NCBI RefSeq assembly: GCF_020520285.1
Contig: NZ_CP084742.1
Span: 5,877,501 to 5,941,500, forward strand
Reading direction: 5' to 3'
Source: Pseudomonas sp. L5B5
Lineage (GTDB): Bacteria > Pseudomonadota > Gammaproteobacteria > Pseudomonadales > Pseudomonadaceae
Length of the DNA: 64,000 bases
The notes beneath the pieces were generated by a model. It was not told the origin of the DNA. It did no database searches and saw only the letters and a list, made by a program, of their open reading frames with translations. This document shows, in pieces, positions 8,768 through 17,386 of the stretch (position 1 is the first letter of the stretch; every line of letters starts with the position of its first letter). The position numbers and the translations under genes were made by a program.

Positions 8768-9634
8768 GTGACGCACTATCAGCTGGACTATCCCGACCTG
8801 GCTCTGGTCCTGGCCCTGGTCCGTGGCGGCTCCCTGGCCCGCGCCGCGGCGCTGCTCAAGGTCGATGTCTCGACGGTGTTTCGCGCGGTGCGCCGACTGG
8901 AGGCCGGGCTCGGCCAGCAGCTGTTCGCCAAGAGTCGCGCCGGCTACCTGCCCACCAGCCTGGCCCAGGCCCTGGCGCAGCAGGCCGAGCAAGCGGAACA
9001 GGCTCTGGAAGCGGCGCGGATCGGCGTGGCCCGGGGCGGTGAGGTGATCAGCGGCACCGTGCGCCTGACGTGCACCGACGCGGTGTTGCACAGTCTGTTG
9101 CTACCGGCCCTGGCGCTGTTCATGCCGAACTACCCGGCATTGGTCATCGAACTGTGCACTTCCAATGACTTTGCCAACCTCAGCCGGCGCGATGCGGACA
9201 TTGCCGTGCGCCTGACCAGCACACCACCGGAGCACCTGGTGGGACGCTGCCTGGGGGCTGTGTCCTATCGCGTGTATGCCAGCGAGGCGTACCGGCAGCA
9301 GGTGGATTGCAGCGATCTGTCACAGCTGGCGTGGATCGCCCCGGATGATTTCCTGCCCGACCACCCGACGGTGGCCTGGCGGCGCCAGCAGTGGCCCGCC
9401 GTGCAACCTGCCTATCGCTGCAACAGCATGCAGTCGGTGGTCGAACTGGTGCGAGCGGGGCTTGGGATCGCGGCGCTGCCGGACTTTCTCGTGGCTGATG
9501 GGATGCTGGAGCCGTTGAGCGAGCCCCTGGGTCCTGAAACGGCCCTGTGGTTGCTGACCCGACCGGATTGCCGGGCCCTGCGTTCGGTGGTGACGTTGTT
9601 CGACGAGCTGGCGCGCCACCTGCGCTGGAGCTGA
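8768..9634 (+). CDS. LysR-family transcriptional regulator
   Basis: N-terminal winged helix (YPDLALVLALVRGGSLARAAALLKVDVSTVFRAVRRLEA in parts) and a C-terminal substrate-binding domain (CTSNDFANLSRRDADIAVRLTS). The start is uncertain: no ATG lies near the expected N-terminus, and GTG codons at 8756 and 8768 are the reasonable choices, giving about 288 aa, normal for the family. It is divergent from the amidotransferase-like gene, the classical layout for a LysR regulator and its target. Confidence 0.85.
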   Translation: MTHYQLDYPDLALVLALVRGGSLARAAALLKVDVSTVFRAVRRLEAGLGQQLFAKSRAGYLPTSLAQALAQQAEQAEQALEAARIGVARGGEVISGTVRLTCTDAVLHSLLLPALALFMPNYPALVIELCTSNDFANLSRRDADIAVRLTSTPPEHLVGRCLGAVSYRVYASEAYRQQVDCSDLSQLAWIAPDDFLPDHPTVAWRRQQWPAVQPAYRCNSMQSVVELVRAGLGIAALPDFLVADGMLEPLSEPLGPETALWLLTRPDCRALRSVVTLFDELARHLRWS

Positions 9635-9639
9635 CGCGA

Positions 9640-10179
9640 TCAGGCCCGGGGCTGTTCCTTGCCCACGAAGTGCTGGTGCATGTCGCTGGTGAGGTTCTCG
9701 ATGCGTTCGGTCAGCTGTTTGGTCATCTCCGTCAGGCGGGTGTTCTGTTCCAGCAACTCCAGCAGTTGAGCGGTGGTGTGGGCGGCCTGGGCCTGGCGTT
9801 CGGTGTTGGCGATGGCCAGGGCTTCCCGGTGTTGTGCATCGGCGTCGGCCTGGGCCTTGTCCCGCGCGGCCTGGCGGGTCTGGGCCAGGAGGATCAGGGG
9901 CGCGGCATAGGCCGATTGCAGGCTGAACGCCAGGTTCAGGAGAATGAAGGGGTAGACATCGAAGTGGGTCAGGCCGCTGAGATTCAGGGCCACCCAGATC
10001 ACCACCACCAGGGTCTGGGCGCCGAGGAAGGTCGGGGTGCCGAAGAATCGGGCGAAGGCTTCCGCCTTCAAGGCAAAACCGTCGGTACCGAAGGTGGGCG
10101 CCAGGTGGGCATGGGCCCGGTGAAAGCGCAGGTGATCGATGCTCGGGGTGGTTTTTTCCGGGGTGTCGCTGGAACTCAT
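9640..10179 (-). CDS. DUF1003 family membrane protein
   Basis: 179 aa. Two hydrophobic helices (FLGAQTLVVVIWVALNLSG and FILLNLAFSLQSAYAAPLILLAQ) are followed by a C-terminal alpha-helical tail of about 75 residues that looks like a coiled coil (RQAARDKAQADADAQ; LLELLEQNTRLTEMTKQLTER). The layout of two helices plus coiled coil is that of DUF1003 proteins, whose function is unknown. It converges on the LysR gene, with only five bases between the two. Confidence 0.8.
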   Translation of the reverse strand: MSSSDTPEKTTPSIDHLRFHRAHAHLAPTFGTDGFALKAEAFARFFGTPTFLGAQTLVVVIWVALNLSGLTHFDVYPFILLNLAFSLQSAYAAPLILLAQTRQAARDKAQADADAQHREALAIANTERQAQAAHTTAQLLELLEQNTRLTEMTKQLTERIENLTSDMHQHFVGKEQPRA

Positions 10180-10268
10180 GGTGGCCTCCGCCAGGCGCTG
10201 GAACGTCGGCCCACTATAGTCCTCCAGGCCTTTCCCGACGCTGCTATCGACGTCGGGAAAGGTTTCTC

Positions 10269-11588
10269 TCAGAGCGCGCCGCGGTCCCCGGCGAAGACGC
10301 TCACCGCCTCTACCGCCTCACTGGCGCCGTCGCGAATCTGCAGGATCGCGGAACCGGCCTGGTCCGCCAGTTGTACGCCCTTGGCCGCCCGCTCCCGGGT
10401 GCCGTCCATGCTCTTGATGGCTTGCTGGGTCTCGTTCTGGATCATGTCGATCATGCTGGAGATTTCCGCTGTCGAACCACTGGTTCGGGCCGCCAGCTGG
10501 CGCACTTCGTCGGCCACCACGGCGAAGCCGCGGCCTTGTTCGCCGGCGCGGGCGGCCTCGATGGCGGCATTGAGCGCCAGCAGGTTGGTCTGGTCGGCGA
10601 TGGCACGAATGGTGTTGACGATGGCGGTGATCTGTTCCGAGCGCTCGCCGAGCCGGGCGATCTGCGACGAGGAGTCCTCGATGTTGCTGGCGATCTGACG
10701 CATCTCGCTGGCGGCCTGCTGGATCACCTCGGTGCCTTGCTCGGCGACTTTTCGGGTCTGTACCGAGATGTGGTAGGCCTGGGCAGCGCTCTGGGCGTCA
10801 TGCTCGTGCTTCTCCACCTGCTCGGTGACGTCGGCGGCGTACTTGACCACCTTGCACAGGCGCCCGGCGGCATCGTAGACCGGGTTGTAGTTGGCCTCCA
10901 GCCACAGGGTGCGGCCATGCTTGTCGAGGCGCTCGAAACGGCCATTGAAGAATTGTCCCTTGTTCAGGCGGTTCCAGAAGTCCTGGTAACCGCTGCTGTT
11001 GGCCAGCTCCGGCTTGCAGAACATCCGGTGATGCTTGCCCTTGATGTCGGCCAGGCTGTAGCCCAGGCGGCTGAGAAAATTGGAGTTGGCGCCGAGGATG
11101 GTGCCGTCGAGATCGAACTCGATCACCGCCATGGCCCGGTCTATGGCATCCAGCTTGCTGCGTGCCTCGACCTCTTCCTGGATTCTGGCCGTGACGTCGA
11201 GGGCATACTTGATCACCTTGTAGACCTTGCCGGCCTCATCGCGGATGGGGTTGTAGCTGGCTTCCAGCCATAGGCTGCGGCCATCGCTGGCGATACGCTC
11301 GAAGGTGCCGGATTCGAAGTGGCCGTCCTTCAGGCGTGTCCACAGCTTCTGATAGTCGCTGCTACGGGCAAACTCCGGGGTGCAGAACAGTCGGTGGGGC
11401 TGGCCGAGCACCTGGTCTTCGCGATAGCCCAGGGTCTTGAGGAAGTTGTCGTTGGCCCGCAGTACGGTGCCATTGAGGTCGAACTCGATCACCGCCATGG
11501 AGCGGTCGATGGCGTCCAGCATGCGGGATTGTTCGGCGATGGTCCGGTTCAGGGAATCGATGGTCTTGTTGTGGCGGTTGAATAGCAT
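10269..11588 (-). CDS. PAS-PAS methyl-accepting chemotaxis protein, cytoplasmic (Aer-like)
   Basis: 439 aa without membrane segments. Two tandem, similar PAS domains (about residues 22-140 and 145-265; each contains D.(A)[22 protein letters not shown]) precede a short signalling domain with the conserved tip [22 protein letters not shown]. The signalling region ends soon after the tip and has no HAMP. Such proteins often bind haem or FAD and sense oxygen or redox state; the cofactor cannot be assigned here. Confidence 0.88.
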   Translation of the reverse strand: MLFNRHNKTIDSLNRTIAEQSRMLDAIDRSMAVIEFDLNGTVLRANDNFLKTLGYREDQVLGQPHRLFCTPEFARSSDYQKLWTRLKDGHFESGTFERIASDGRSLWLEASYNPIRDEAGKVYKVIKYALDVTARIQEEVEARSKLDAIDRAMAVIEFDLDGTILGANSNFLSRLGYSLADIKGKHHRMFCKPELANSSGYQDFWNRLNKGQFFNGRFERLDKHGRTLWLEANYNPVYDAAGRLCKVVKYAADVTEQVEKHEHDAQSAAQAYHISVQTRKVAEQGTEVIQQAASEMRQIASNIEDSSSQIARLGERSEQITAIVNTIRAIADQTNLLALNAAIEAARAGEQGRGFAVVADEVRQLAARTSGSTAEISSMIDMIQNETQQAIKSMDGTRERAAKGVQLADQAGSAILQIRDGASEAVEAVSVFAGDRGAL

Positions 11589-11951
11589 GTTGGCTGGTGC
11601 TCTGTGGGAGAAACGTTGCGTCGATCCCTATGAGTGCGCCGGTATGCCGAATGCTCCCTGACACCCGGCATTATCTGCTCAATGCCAGCGTTCCATGACT
11701 GGCAGAAAAACTCGCAGTGATGCTTCGGCCGCCATCTGGGGCGAACACCGGTGGCCGAATCAAGAGGATACGTAATGGCTGCGAGTCGATTTAATGGGCT
11801 TGCGTGGCCACGGCTGTCGTTGCAGTGCTGCACAAGAAAGGCCGTCGCTGTCGCGAAGTGGCGGCATTATGATGGCATTTACCCTGAAAAAGCTAAATTA
11901 ACTTGTACAAAAATGTTTTTTACTTCCTTTTTGTATAAGTTTTGCTGGCTC
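11589..11951. other. Non-coding gap with AT-rich inverted repeat
   Basis: No plausible gene. The region should contain the promoter of the PAS chemoreceptor and the 3' end of the cyclase transcript. Its striking element is an AT-rich inverted repeat: ACTTGTACAAAAA (11901-11913) against TTTTTGTATAAGT (11928-11940), 12 of 13 positions pairing. It lies just downstream of the cyclase stop. It lacks a GC stem, so a regulatory site is as likely as a terminator. Confidence 0.55.
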
Positions 11952-13112
11952 TTATGCCATTTGTTTCTGTGACACCTGTTGTCCTCCATCGCTGCTGGCG
12001 ATCCGGTTGCGGCCATTGTTCTTGGCCTGGTACAGCGCCTGGTCTGCGGCGTGGAGCCAGCGGGACGGATCCTGGAAGTTCGGGTCGAAGGCGGCGAGGC
12101 CAATGCTCAGGCTGACCTTCAGGCCTTCTACCTGTGGGTGCCGATATTGGCTGAACACCTGGCGCAGGCGCTCCATGACATCCACGGCCTGCTGACGGGT
12201 CATGCGGGGCAGGATCACGCAGAACTCGTCACCGCCATAGCGCCCGGCCAGGTCATCATGGCGCAGGTTGCGTCGCAGCTCGTTGCTCAGGTGGCGCAGT
12301 ACCGTGTCGCCGATGATGTGGCCGTAGGTATCGTTGATCGCCTTGAAATGATCGATGTCGATCAGCGCGATGCTGGCTTCGATCTGCCGCTGCTGGCATT
12401 TGTGGAACTTGATGTGCAGCAGGTCCTTCCAGGACCCATGGTTGAGCAAGCCGGTGAGACTGTCGGTGCGGCTCAGGGCACTCAGGGCCCGCTTGTGCTC
12501 GGACAGCTTGATCGCCAGGCGATAGCAAACCGTGCCCACCGCCAGCGGATAGAGGGTCAGCATGGGCAGGCAGGCGTAGATCTGCAGTGCGCTGATCCGG
12601 GTCGTGAAGGTGGCTGAAAACAGCATCCATGACAGCAGTATCCCGCCACATTGGGCCAGGCTGCCGCGGATGAAAAAGCGCAGCCCACCCGCGGCCACAT
12701 TGTTCATGGCCATCATCGACAGGATGGTCACCGTGGGTAGCGGATTGAATTGCATGGTGGCTGCCCAGAATCCGCCGAGCAGTGAGTCGTACAGCATGTT
12801 GCGTCGCTCTGCCTGGTAGGGGAAGGCCGAGCGGGTGGAGAGCTGGAAAGCCAGGTGGGGCCAGACCAGGCCATGGAACAGGAGCAGGGCCCAGACCCAG
12901 TCCGGTGGCGCCAGGGGGTAGATTGCGGCGCAGACACTGATGCCGCCGATGCCCAGACCTATGATCCTTGGTCGATAGATGCGCCGGGCAAATGACAGCC
13001 CTTTGCCGCGTTGATTTTCCATGTATTCCTGCACCAGGTTCTGTACTGAAGCACCTTGCAGGTGCTCCTGCGGCGTGGCCGCTTGCCGGATCAATCCGGT
13101 GAATATTGTCAT
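11952..13112 (-). CDS. MASE2-GGDEF diguanylate cyclase
   Basis: Makes cyclic di-GMP from two GTP. 386 aa. A membrane domain of the MASE2 type (YRPRIIGLGIGG followed by several helices, about 45-190) precedes a GGDEF domain with an intact active site GRYGGDEFCVILPR and the product-inhibition I-site RxxD (RHDD) five residues upstream. The architecture is that of AdrA/DgcC-type cyclases, which in enterics promote cellulose synthesis. The start at 13112 lies shortly after an upstream gap that also borders the TetR gene. Confidence 0.9.
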   Translation of the reverse strand: MTIFTGLIRQAATPQEHLQGASVQNLVQEYMENQRGKGLSFARRIYRPRIIGLGIGGISVCAAIYPLAPPDWVWALLLFHGLVWPHLAFQLSTRSAFPYQAERRNMLYDSLLGGFWAATMQFNPLPTVTILSMMAMNNVAAGGLRFFIRGSLAQCGGILLSWMLFSATFTTRISALQIYACLPMLTLYPLAVGTVCYRLAIKLSEHKRALSALSRTDSLTGLLNHGSWKDLLHIKFHKCQQRQIEASIALIDIDHFKAINDTYGHIIGDTVLRHLSNELRRNLRHDDLAGRYGGDEFCVILPRMTRQQAVDVMERLRQVFSQYRHPQVEGLKVSLSIGLAAFDPNFQDPSRWLHAADQALYQAKNNGRNRIASSDGGQQVSQKQMA

Positions 13113-13207
13113 TTATTCCAGAGGGAATAATTAGTGTCCTTCGAAGCCATTTCTCGGTGGCCGGGAGCGGGTTGGGGCGGGCAAAGGGGCCAGCAGCGGC
13201 AGCGTGT

Positions 13208-13816
13208 TCAGGCTTGATAGTGACCGAGGAACATGTCCAGGGCCGACTCGACGACCCGCGATTGCACGTCCGCTGCCAGGGGCGGCTGGCCCAGGGTGAT
13301 CTGGGGCCACAAGGCAAAGCTCTTGAGCAGTCCGTGCAACTGCTGGGCAGCGAATTCCGGGTCCACCGGCTTGAGCCGGCCGTCGGCCTGAGCGCCGCGA
13401 ATCCAGCGAGCCAGGCCTTCTTCCCGTTCGCCCAGGCGCGCCACCATGTTCTGCGCGCGTTCCGGTGAGTGAATGGCGGCGGCAATGGCCACTCGGGCCA
13501 GGTCGAGGAAATTGTCATCGGCAAGCAGCAGCAGCTTGGCTCGCAGCAAACCGGCCAGCTGTTCGCGCAGAGGCTGGTCGCCGTGGTAGGTGATTTCCGT
13601 CTGTGTGCTGATGCTGACCCAGAGCTTGTTGAGGATCTCGGCGAACAGCTCTTCCTTGCTGGGGAAGTGGTTGTACACCGTACGCTTGGACACCCCGGCC
13701 GTGGCAGCGATCTTGTCCATGCTGGTGATGTCGAAACCACTGGTACGAAACTCCCTGATCGCAGCCTGAACGATGGCATTGCGCTTGAGGTCGGTAAGGC
13801 GCTTCGGAGCTGTCAT
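13208..13816 (-). CDS. TetR-family repressor (AefR-like C-terminal domain)
   Basis: 202 aa. The N-terminal helix-turn-helix is clear (AIREFRTSGFDITSMDKIAA followed by AGVSKRTVYNHFPSKEEL). The C-terminal ligand domain has the pattern HSPERAQNMVARLGEREEGLARWI and FAAQQLHGLLKSFALWPQ of the AefR-like group. The ATG at 13816 gives the standard length; the frame stays open to 13942 but that would run through the operator-like palindrome. Divergent from the metallo-hydrolase gene, which it probably regulates together with itself. Confidence 0.88.
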   Translation of the reverse strand: MTAPKRLTDLKRNAIVQAAIREFRTSGFDITSMDKIAATAGVSKRTVYNHFPSKEELFAEILNKLWVSISTQTEITYHGDQPLREQLAGLLRAKLLLLADDNFLDLARVAIAAAIHSPERAQNMVARLGEREEGLARWIRGAQADGRLKPVDPEFAAQQLHGLLKSFALWPQITLGQPPLAADVQSRVVESALDMFLGHYQA

Positions 13817-13890
13817 AAGTCGGGTTCGGTCGGGGTGGGCGAGGAGAGCATCCGGCAGTCTACTTTGTCTTAATCCTGTTGCAATCCAGA

Positions 13891-13912
13891 AACTACACTG
13901 TGTAGTGTAGTT
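13891..13912. promoter_or_regulatory. Palindromic operator, candidate TetR binding site
   Basis: AACTACAC (13891-13898) and GTGTAGTT (13905-13912) form a perfect inverted repeat around TGTGTA. Inside lies a tighter palindrome, ACTACAC-T-GTGTAGT (13892-13906). It sits between the divergent TetR (start 13816) and metallo-hydrolase (start 14019) genes, where a TetR operator is expected. Confidence 0.7.
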
Positions 13913-14018
13913 GCTCTTCAAGACGATGATCTGCCTTGCCACTTTCGCGCCCCGGCCAGCAGATCATCCTGCAGAACAACGTCTGAACCTCGCTGCGTTC
14001 CATGGAGTCACTCAAGTC

Positions 14019-15077
14019 ATGGCCATTGTCTCGTCCAGCGTCACCCATGTTCCTCGTCAGGAAACCTCGCGCCAGGAGCAGGGTGCTTTCCGCAATCACG
14101 TACCGGTGAGCCGTGCAGGTTTCGGCAAGACCTTGCAGATCTTCTGGAACATGCTGTTCCACAAACCCCGCAATACTCGTCCGGCCGGCGCCATTCCGGT
14201 GTCCCCGCTGACCCGCGAACAATTGCTGGCCGCGCCTGACCAGAGTGTCTTCCGGCTTGGGCATTCCACGGTGTTGCTGAAGATGCGTGGCAAGTTCTGG
14301 ATCACCGATCCCGTATTTGCCGAGCGTGCTTCACCGGTGCAATGGGCCGGGCCAAAACGCTTTCATCAACCGCCCATCAGCCTTGCGGCATTGCCGGAAA
14401 TCGAGGCGGTCATCCTCTCCCACGATCATTACGATCATCTGGATCACCAGACGGTGCTGGCCCTGGCGAGCAAGACCCGGCATTTTCTCACTCCCCTGGG
14501 CGTGGGTGACACGCTGATCAAGTGGGGAGTGCCCGCAGCCAAGGTGCGGCAGCTGGACTGGTGGCAGGGATGTGAAATCGAAGGGGTCTGTTTCATCGCC
14601 ACGCCATCGCAGCATTTTTCCGGGCGTGGCCTGTTCGATGGCAACCGTACCTTGTGGGCCTCCTGGGTGATGATCGATGGGCTGACGCGAATTTTCTTCA
14701 GCGGCGACACCGGTTATTTCGAAGGTTTCAAGCGTATTGGCCAGCAATACGGTCCATTCGACCTGACGCTGATGGAAACCGGCGCCTACAACGTCGAATG
14801 GCCCCATGTGCACATGCAGCCGGAGCAGACCCTGCAGGCTCATCTCGACCTTCAGGGGCGCTGGTTGCTGCCGATCCATAACGGCACCTTCGACCTGGCC
14901 ATGCACGCCTGGCATGAGCCTTTTGACCGTATCCTGGCCCTGGCCTGGGAGCGCAGTATCAACATCACAACGCCGCAGATGGGGCAGGCCTTCAGCCTTG
15001 GCCAGCCCGAGCGGGGAGCGGCCTGGTGGCTGGAGGTGGATGGAGCCCTGGAACAGGTGGGTGTCGAGTCTGCCTGA
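14019..15077 (+). CDS. Metallo-beta-lactamase fold hydrolase (NAPE-PLD / UlaG-like)
   Basis: 352 aa. The zinc motif HDHYDHLD (HxHxDH) follows VILSHD. Further ligands are in the FFSGDTGYF segment and the C-terminal PIHNGTFDL. The N-terminal RLGHSTVLLKMRGKFWITDPVFAERASP is typical of the NAPE-phospholipase-D-like branch, which cleaves phospho- or lactone-type bonds. The start at 14019 gives the usual N-terminus; longer frames upstream would cross the operator. Its expression is probably controlled by the divergent TetR repressor. Confidence 0.85.
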   Translation: MAIVSSSVTHVPRQETSRQEQGAFRNHVPVSRAGFGKTLQIFWNMLFHKPRNTRPAGAIPVSPLTREQLLAAPDQSVFRLGHSTVLLKMRGKFWITDPVFAERASPVQWAGPKRFHQPPISLAALPEIEAVILSHDHYDHLDHQTVLALASKTRHFLTPLGVGDTLIKWGVPAAKVRQLDWWQGCEIEGVCFIATPSQHFSGRGLFDGNRTLWASWVMIDGLTRIFFSGDTGYFEGFKRIGQQYGPFDLTLMETGAYNVEWPHVHMQPEQTLQAHLDLQGRWLLPIHNGTFDLAMHAWHEPFDRILALAWERSINITTPQMGQAFSLGQPERGAAWWLEVDGALEQVGVESA

Positions 15078-15131
15078 GTCCGGTCCCGGTCCGTGCGCCC
15101 GGACGACGGCAGCTTCGACCCCGGAACGGGA

Positions 15132-15449
15132 TCATTCGATCATGGCGTAGTCCGGGCGCTCCATCGGATTGGGGGTTGCCCCCTTGATGTTCATGCCCCG
15201 GCCAGGGGCGAAACCCGGAAAGAACACAAGGCCCTGGGCTTCAAGACAGAACGCCAGGGCCAGGCGCGTCACGTCTCGAATATCGAAGCCGGCTTCGAAA
15301 CGCTGTATGGCTTGTACCGAGACCGTCGATTCGCGGGATAGCTGCTCCATGTCCCAGCCCAGCATGTCGCGGGCCTGGGTACAGTGCGTTGGGGTGAACT
15401 GGTAGAGAGCGATACGTTCCAGGGTGATTTTCATCGCTAGAGAGGCCAT
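15132..15449 (-). CDS. Small XRE-type helix-turn-helix regulator
   Basis: 105 aa. The middle contains an XRE helix-turn-helix: ARDMLGWDMEQLSRESTVSVQAIQRFEAG. The C-terminal part is short (GLVFFPGFAPGRG..) and no separate ligand domain is present. The ATG at 15449 has GGAGAA at ideal spacing. A sequence with the form of a LexA box lies 34 bases upstream of the start, so damage-induced expression is likely. No target gene is evident; the neighbours on both sides face other directions or have their own regulators. Confidence 0.8.
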   Translation of the reverse strand: MASLAMKITLERIALYQFTPTHCTQARDMLGWDMEQLSRESTVSVQAIQRFEAGFDIRDVTRLALAFCLEAQGLVFFPGFAPGRGMNIKGATPNPMERPDYAMIE

Positions 15450-15482
15450 GGTTTCTCCGGAAGGTCGATGCGTTGATTTGTA

Positions 15483-15498
15483 CTGTATATTTGTACAG
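15483..15498. promoter_or_regulatory. LexA (SOS) box
   Basis: CTGTATATTTGTACAG has the CTG-N10-CAG form and the TATA-rich core of the gamma-proteobacterial LexA operator (consensus CTGTATATATATACAG): 14 of 16 positions agree. It lies in the 100-base gap directly upstream of the XRE gene and downstream of the AraC gene, so the XRE gene is the only gene it can control. Confidence 0.75.
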
Positions 15499-15549
15499 TT
15501 GTTTGGCTTCCAGATCAAACCCGATTGTTGTTGCTGTGGAGCCCTTTGG

Positions 15550-16341
15550 TCACAGGGTCTTTCCCAGCGCCGGCTCCAGGCGGTTCAGATAGAGGGTTGG
15601 GGGCTGTCCCAGCACCCGGCGAAACATGGTCGAGAATGCACCGGGGCTGTCGTAGCCGAAGTCCAGAGCGATTCGTGTCACGCTCTGCGCCTCTGCCAGG
15701 CGTGCCAGGGCCTGGACTACGCAGGCCTGTTGGCGCCATTGAATGAAGCTCATGCCCGTCTGCTGGCGGAAGCTGCGATTGAAAGTTCGCAGGCTGACAT
15801 GCAAGTGATCGGCCCAGCGTTGAGGGGACTGGTGGATATCGGGACAGGCGAGAAAGGCCTGGCACAGCTCCAGCAGAGCTCCCGCGGCAGGCAAGGGGAT
15901 GTGCAAGGGCAGGGGGCGGCAGCGCTGCAATTCCTGCAGCAACAGTTCGACCAGTAATCCATCACGTCCTCGTTGATCGTATTCAAGAGGAATCTCCACC
16001 GCCTCCAGCAGCAATTGGCGCAGCAGTGGCGAAACGCCGATGACCCGGCAGCTACTGCTGTCCAGCGGGGCCGCGGCAGGCTCGATGTACAGGCTGCGGG
16101 TGCTGACTCCAAGCATCAGCACTTCATGCTCCACTCCCGGGGGGATCCACACCGCTCGCTGGGGAGGAACCACCCAGTTTCCCAGGTCGGTGCCCACTTG
16201 CATGACGCCAGTGGCGCCGTACAAGAGTTGCGCCCGCCGATGACGATGGCGTGGCAGGCGTTGCCCATCGGCGTAGTCGGTGCCGATGGCGAGCACCGGG
16301 CGTGGGGTCTGGTCCAGTTGGTCAATGGAGATATTGCGCAT
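15550..16341 (-). CDS. AraC-family transcriptional regulator with cupin sensor
   Basis: About 263 aa from the ATG at 16341 (an in-frame ATG at 16377 is the alternative). N-terminal cupin with the histidine-rich strand LPRHRHRRAQLLYGATGVMQV and WIPPGVEHEV; C-terminal AraC domain (HLHVSLRTFNRSFRQQTGMSF, then IALDFGYDSPGAFSTMFRRVLG). This arrangement is common for regulators of efflux or transport genes. The TauE-type transporter gene is divergent (starts 16453) and is the probable target. Confidence 0.85.
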   Translation of the reverse strand: MRNISIDQLDQTPRPVLAIGTDYADGQRLPRHRHRRAQLLYGATGVMQVGTDLGNWVVPPQRAVWIPPGVEHEVLMLGVSTRSLYIEPAAAPLDSSSCRVIGVSPLLRQLLLEAVEIPLEYDQRGRDGLLVELLLQELQRCRPLPLHIPLPAAGALLELCQAFLACPDIHQSPQRWADHLHVSLRTFNRSFRQQTGMSFIQWRQQACVVQALARLAEAQSVTRIALDFGYDSPGAFSTMFRRVLGQPPTLYLNRLEPALGKTL

Positions 16342-16452
16342 GCAAACAAGTCTCGTGCCTGGCGTAAACACCAACATTATTGGCTGACTTGCTGAAGCCG
16401 GCCAAGCCCCCTCGTTCTATCGTGCAGCTCCTTGGCTGACGGATGCTGTTCG

Positions 16453-17268
16453 ATGTTCTATCTACTGCTGGCAATCTTTGGTTGCATGACAGGCATCAGT
16501 GCGGTGCTGTTCGGTTTCGGCGGCGGCTTCGTGGTGGTGCCCCTGTTGTACTGGATGCTCCTGGGCACTCATGGGGCAGGCTCGGCAGCGGGGCAATCGG
16601 CGATGCACATCGCGGTGGCCACTTCCACCTGCGTGATGATCGTCAATGCCCTGGTCGCCAGCCGTCGGCATCAGCGTGCAGGCAATCTGATCCGTCACTA
16701 CCTGTGGCCTCTGGGAGCCTACATCGGCCTGGGGGCCATCTTCGGCGCGGCAGCGGCCATGTGGGTCAGTGGCGAGATGATTCGCTATGCCTTCATTGCC
16801 TATCTGGCTGTGACCATCGCCGATTGCTTGCTGCGGCGCGGCTTTCTCGAACAGGCCAAAGGGCTGGAGGCGCGTCGTCTGGGCACCGCAGAAACCCTCT
16901 TCGGCGGCGTAGGCATCGGTGTGATTGCCACCTTCCTGGGGGTCGGCGGCAGCGTGATGACGGTTCCGCTGTTGCGCCGTTGCGGCCTGACCATGACCCA
17001 GGCCACCTCGATGGCCAACCCCTTGAGCGTGCCGGTGGCGCTGGCGGGTACGGCCACCTACCTGTTGCTTGCCGGGTTCAGCCGCTTCGACCTGGGGCCC
17101 TGGTTCGTCGGTTATGTCGACCTGATGGCGTTCCTGGTGCTGACCCTGGGGTCGCTCTTGGGCATTCGCCTGGCCACGCCCTGGATCGGCCGGATCCCGG
17201 ATCGGGTGCATGCGCGGGTGTACATCGGGCTGCTGGTACTGGTGCTGCTGAGCATGTGCCTGAAGTGA
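16453..17268 (+). CDS. TauE/SafE (TSUP) family membrane transporter
   Basis: 271 aa with about eight hydrophobic helices. Two internally repeated glycine motifs mark the family: AVLFGFGGGFVVVPLLYW near the N-terminus and ATFLGVGGSVMTVPLLRRCG in the second half. TSUP proteins export or import sulfite, sulfoacetate, taurine-derived or other organic anions. The ATG at 16453 gives the standard hydrophobic N-terminus; the upstream TTG at 16432 is unlikely. Divergent from the AraC regulator. Confidence 0.85.
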   Translation: MFYLLLAIFGCMTGISAVLFGFGGGFVVVPLLYWMLLGTHGAGSAAGQSAMHIAVATSTCVMIVNALVASRRHQRAGNLIRHYLWPLGAYIGLGAIFGAAAAMWVSGEMIRYAFIAYLAVTIADCLLRRGFLEQAKGLEARRLGTAETLFGGVGIGVIATFLGVGGSVMTVPLLRRCGLTMTQATSMANPLSVPVALAGTATYLLLAGFSRFDLGPWFVGYVDLMAFLVLTLGSLLGIRLATPWIGRIPDRVHARVYIGLLVLVLLSMCLK

Positions 17269-17386
17269 TGGGCACATCACGCTCGGTGGCTCGATTGTCT
17301 TGGAAGGGCGGTTCATAATTGCCTACCGCCACTCTGGCCGAGACCTCCCTCGGGGAGGCTCCGGCGTCCAATGCAAGGGACTCACA

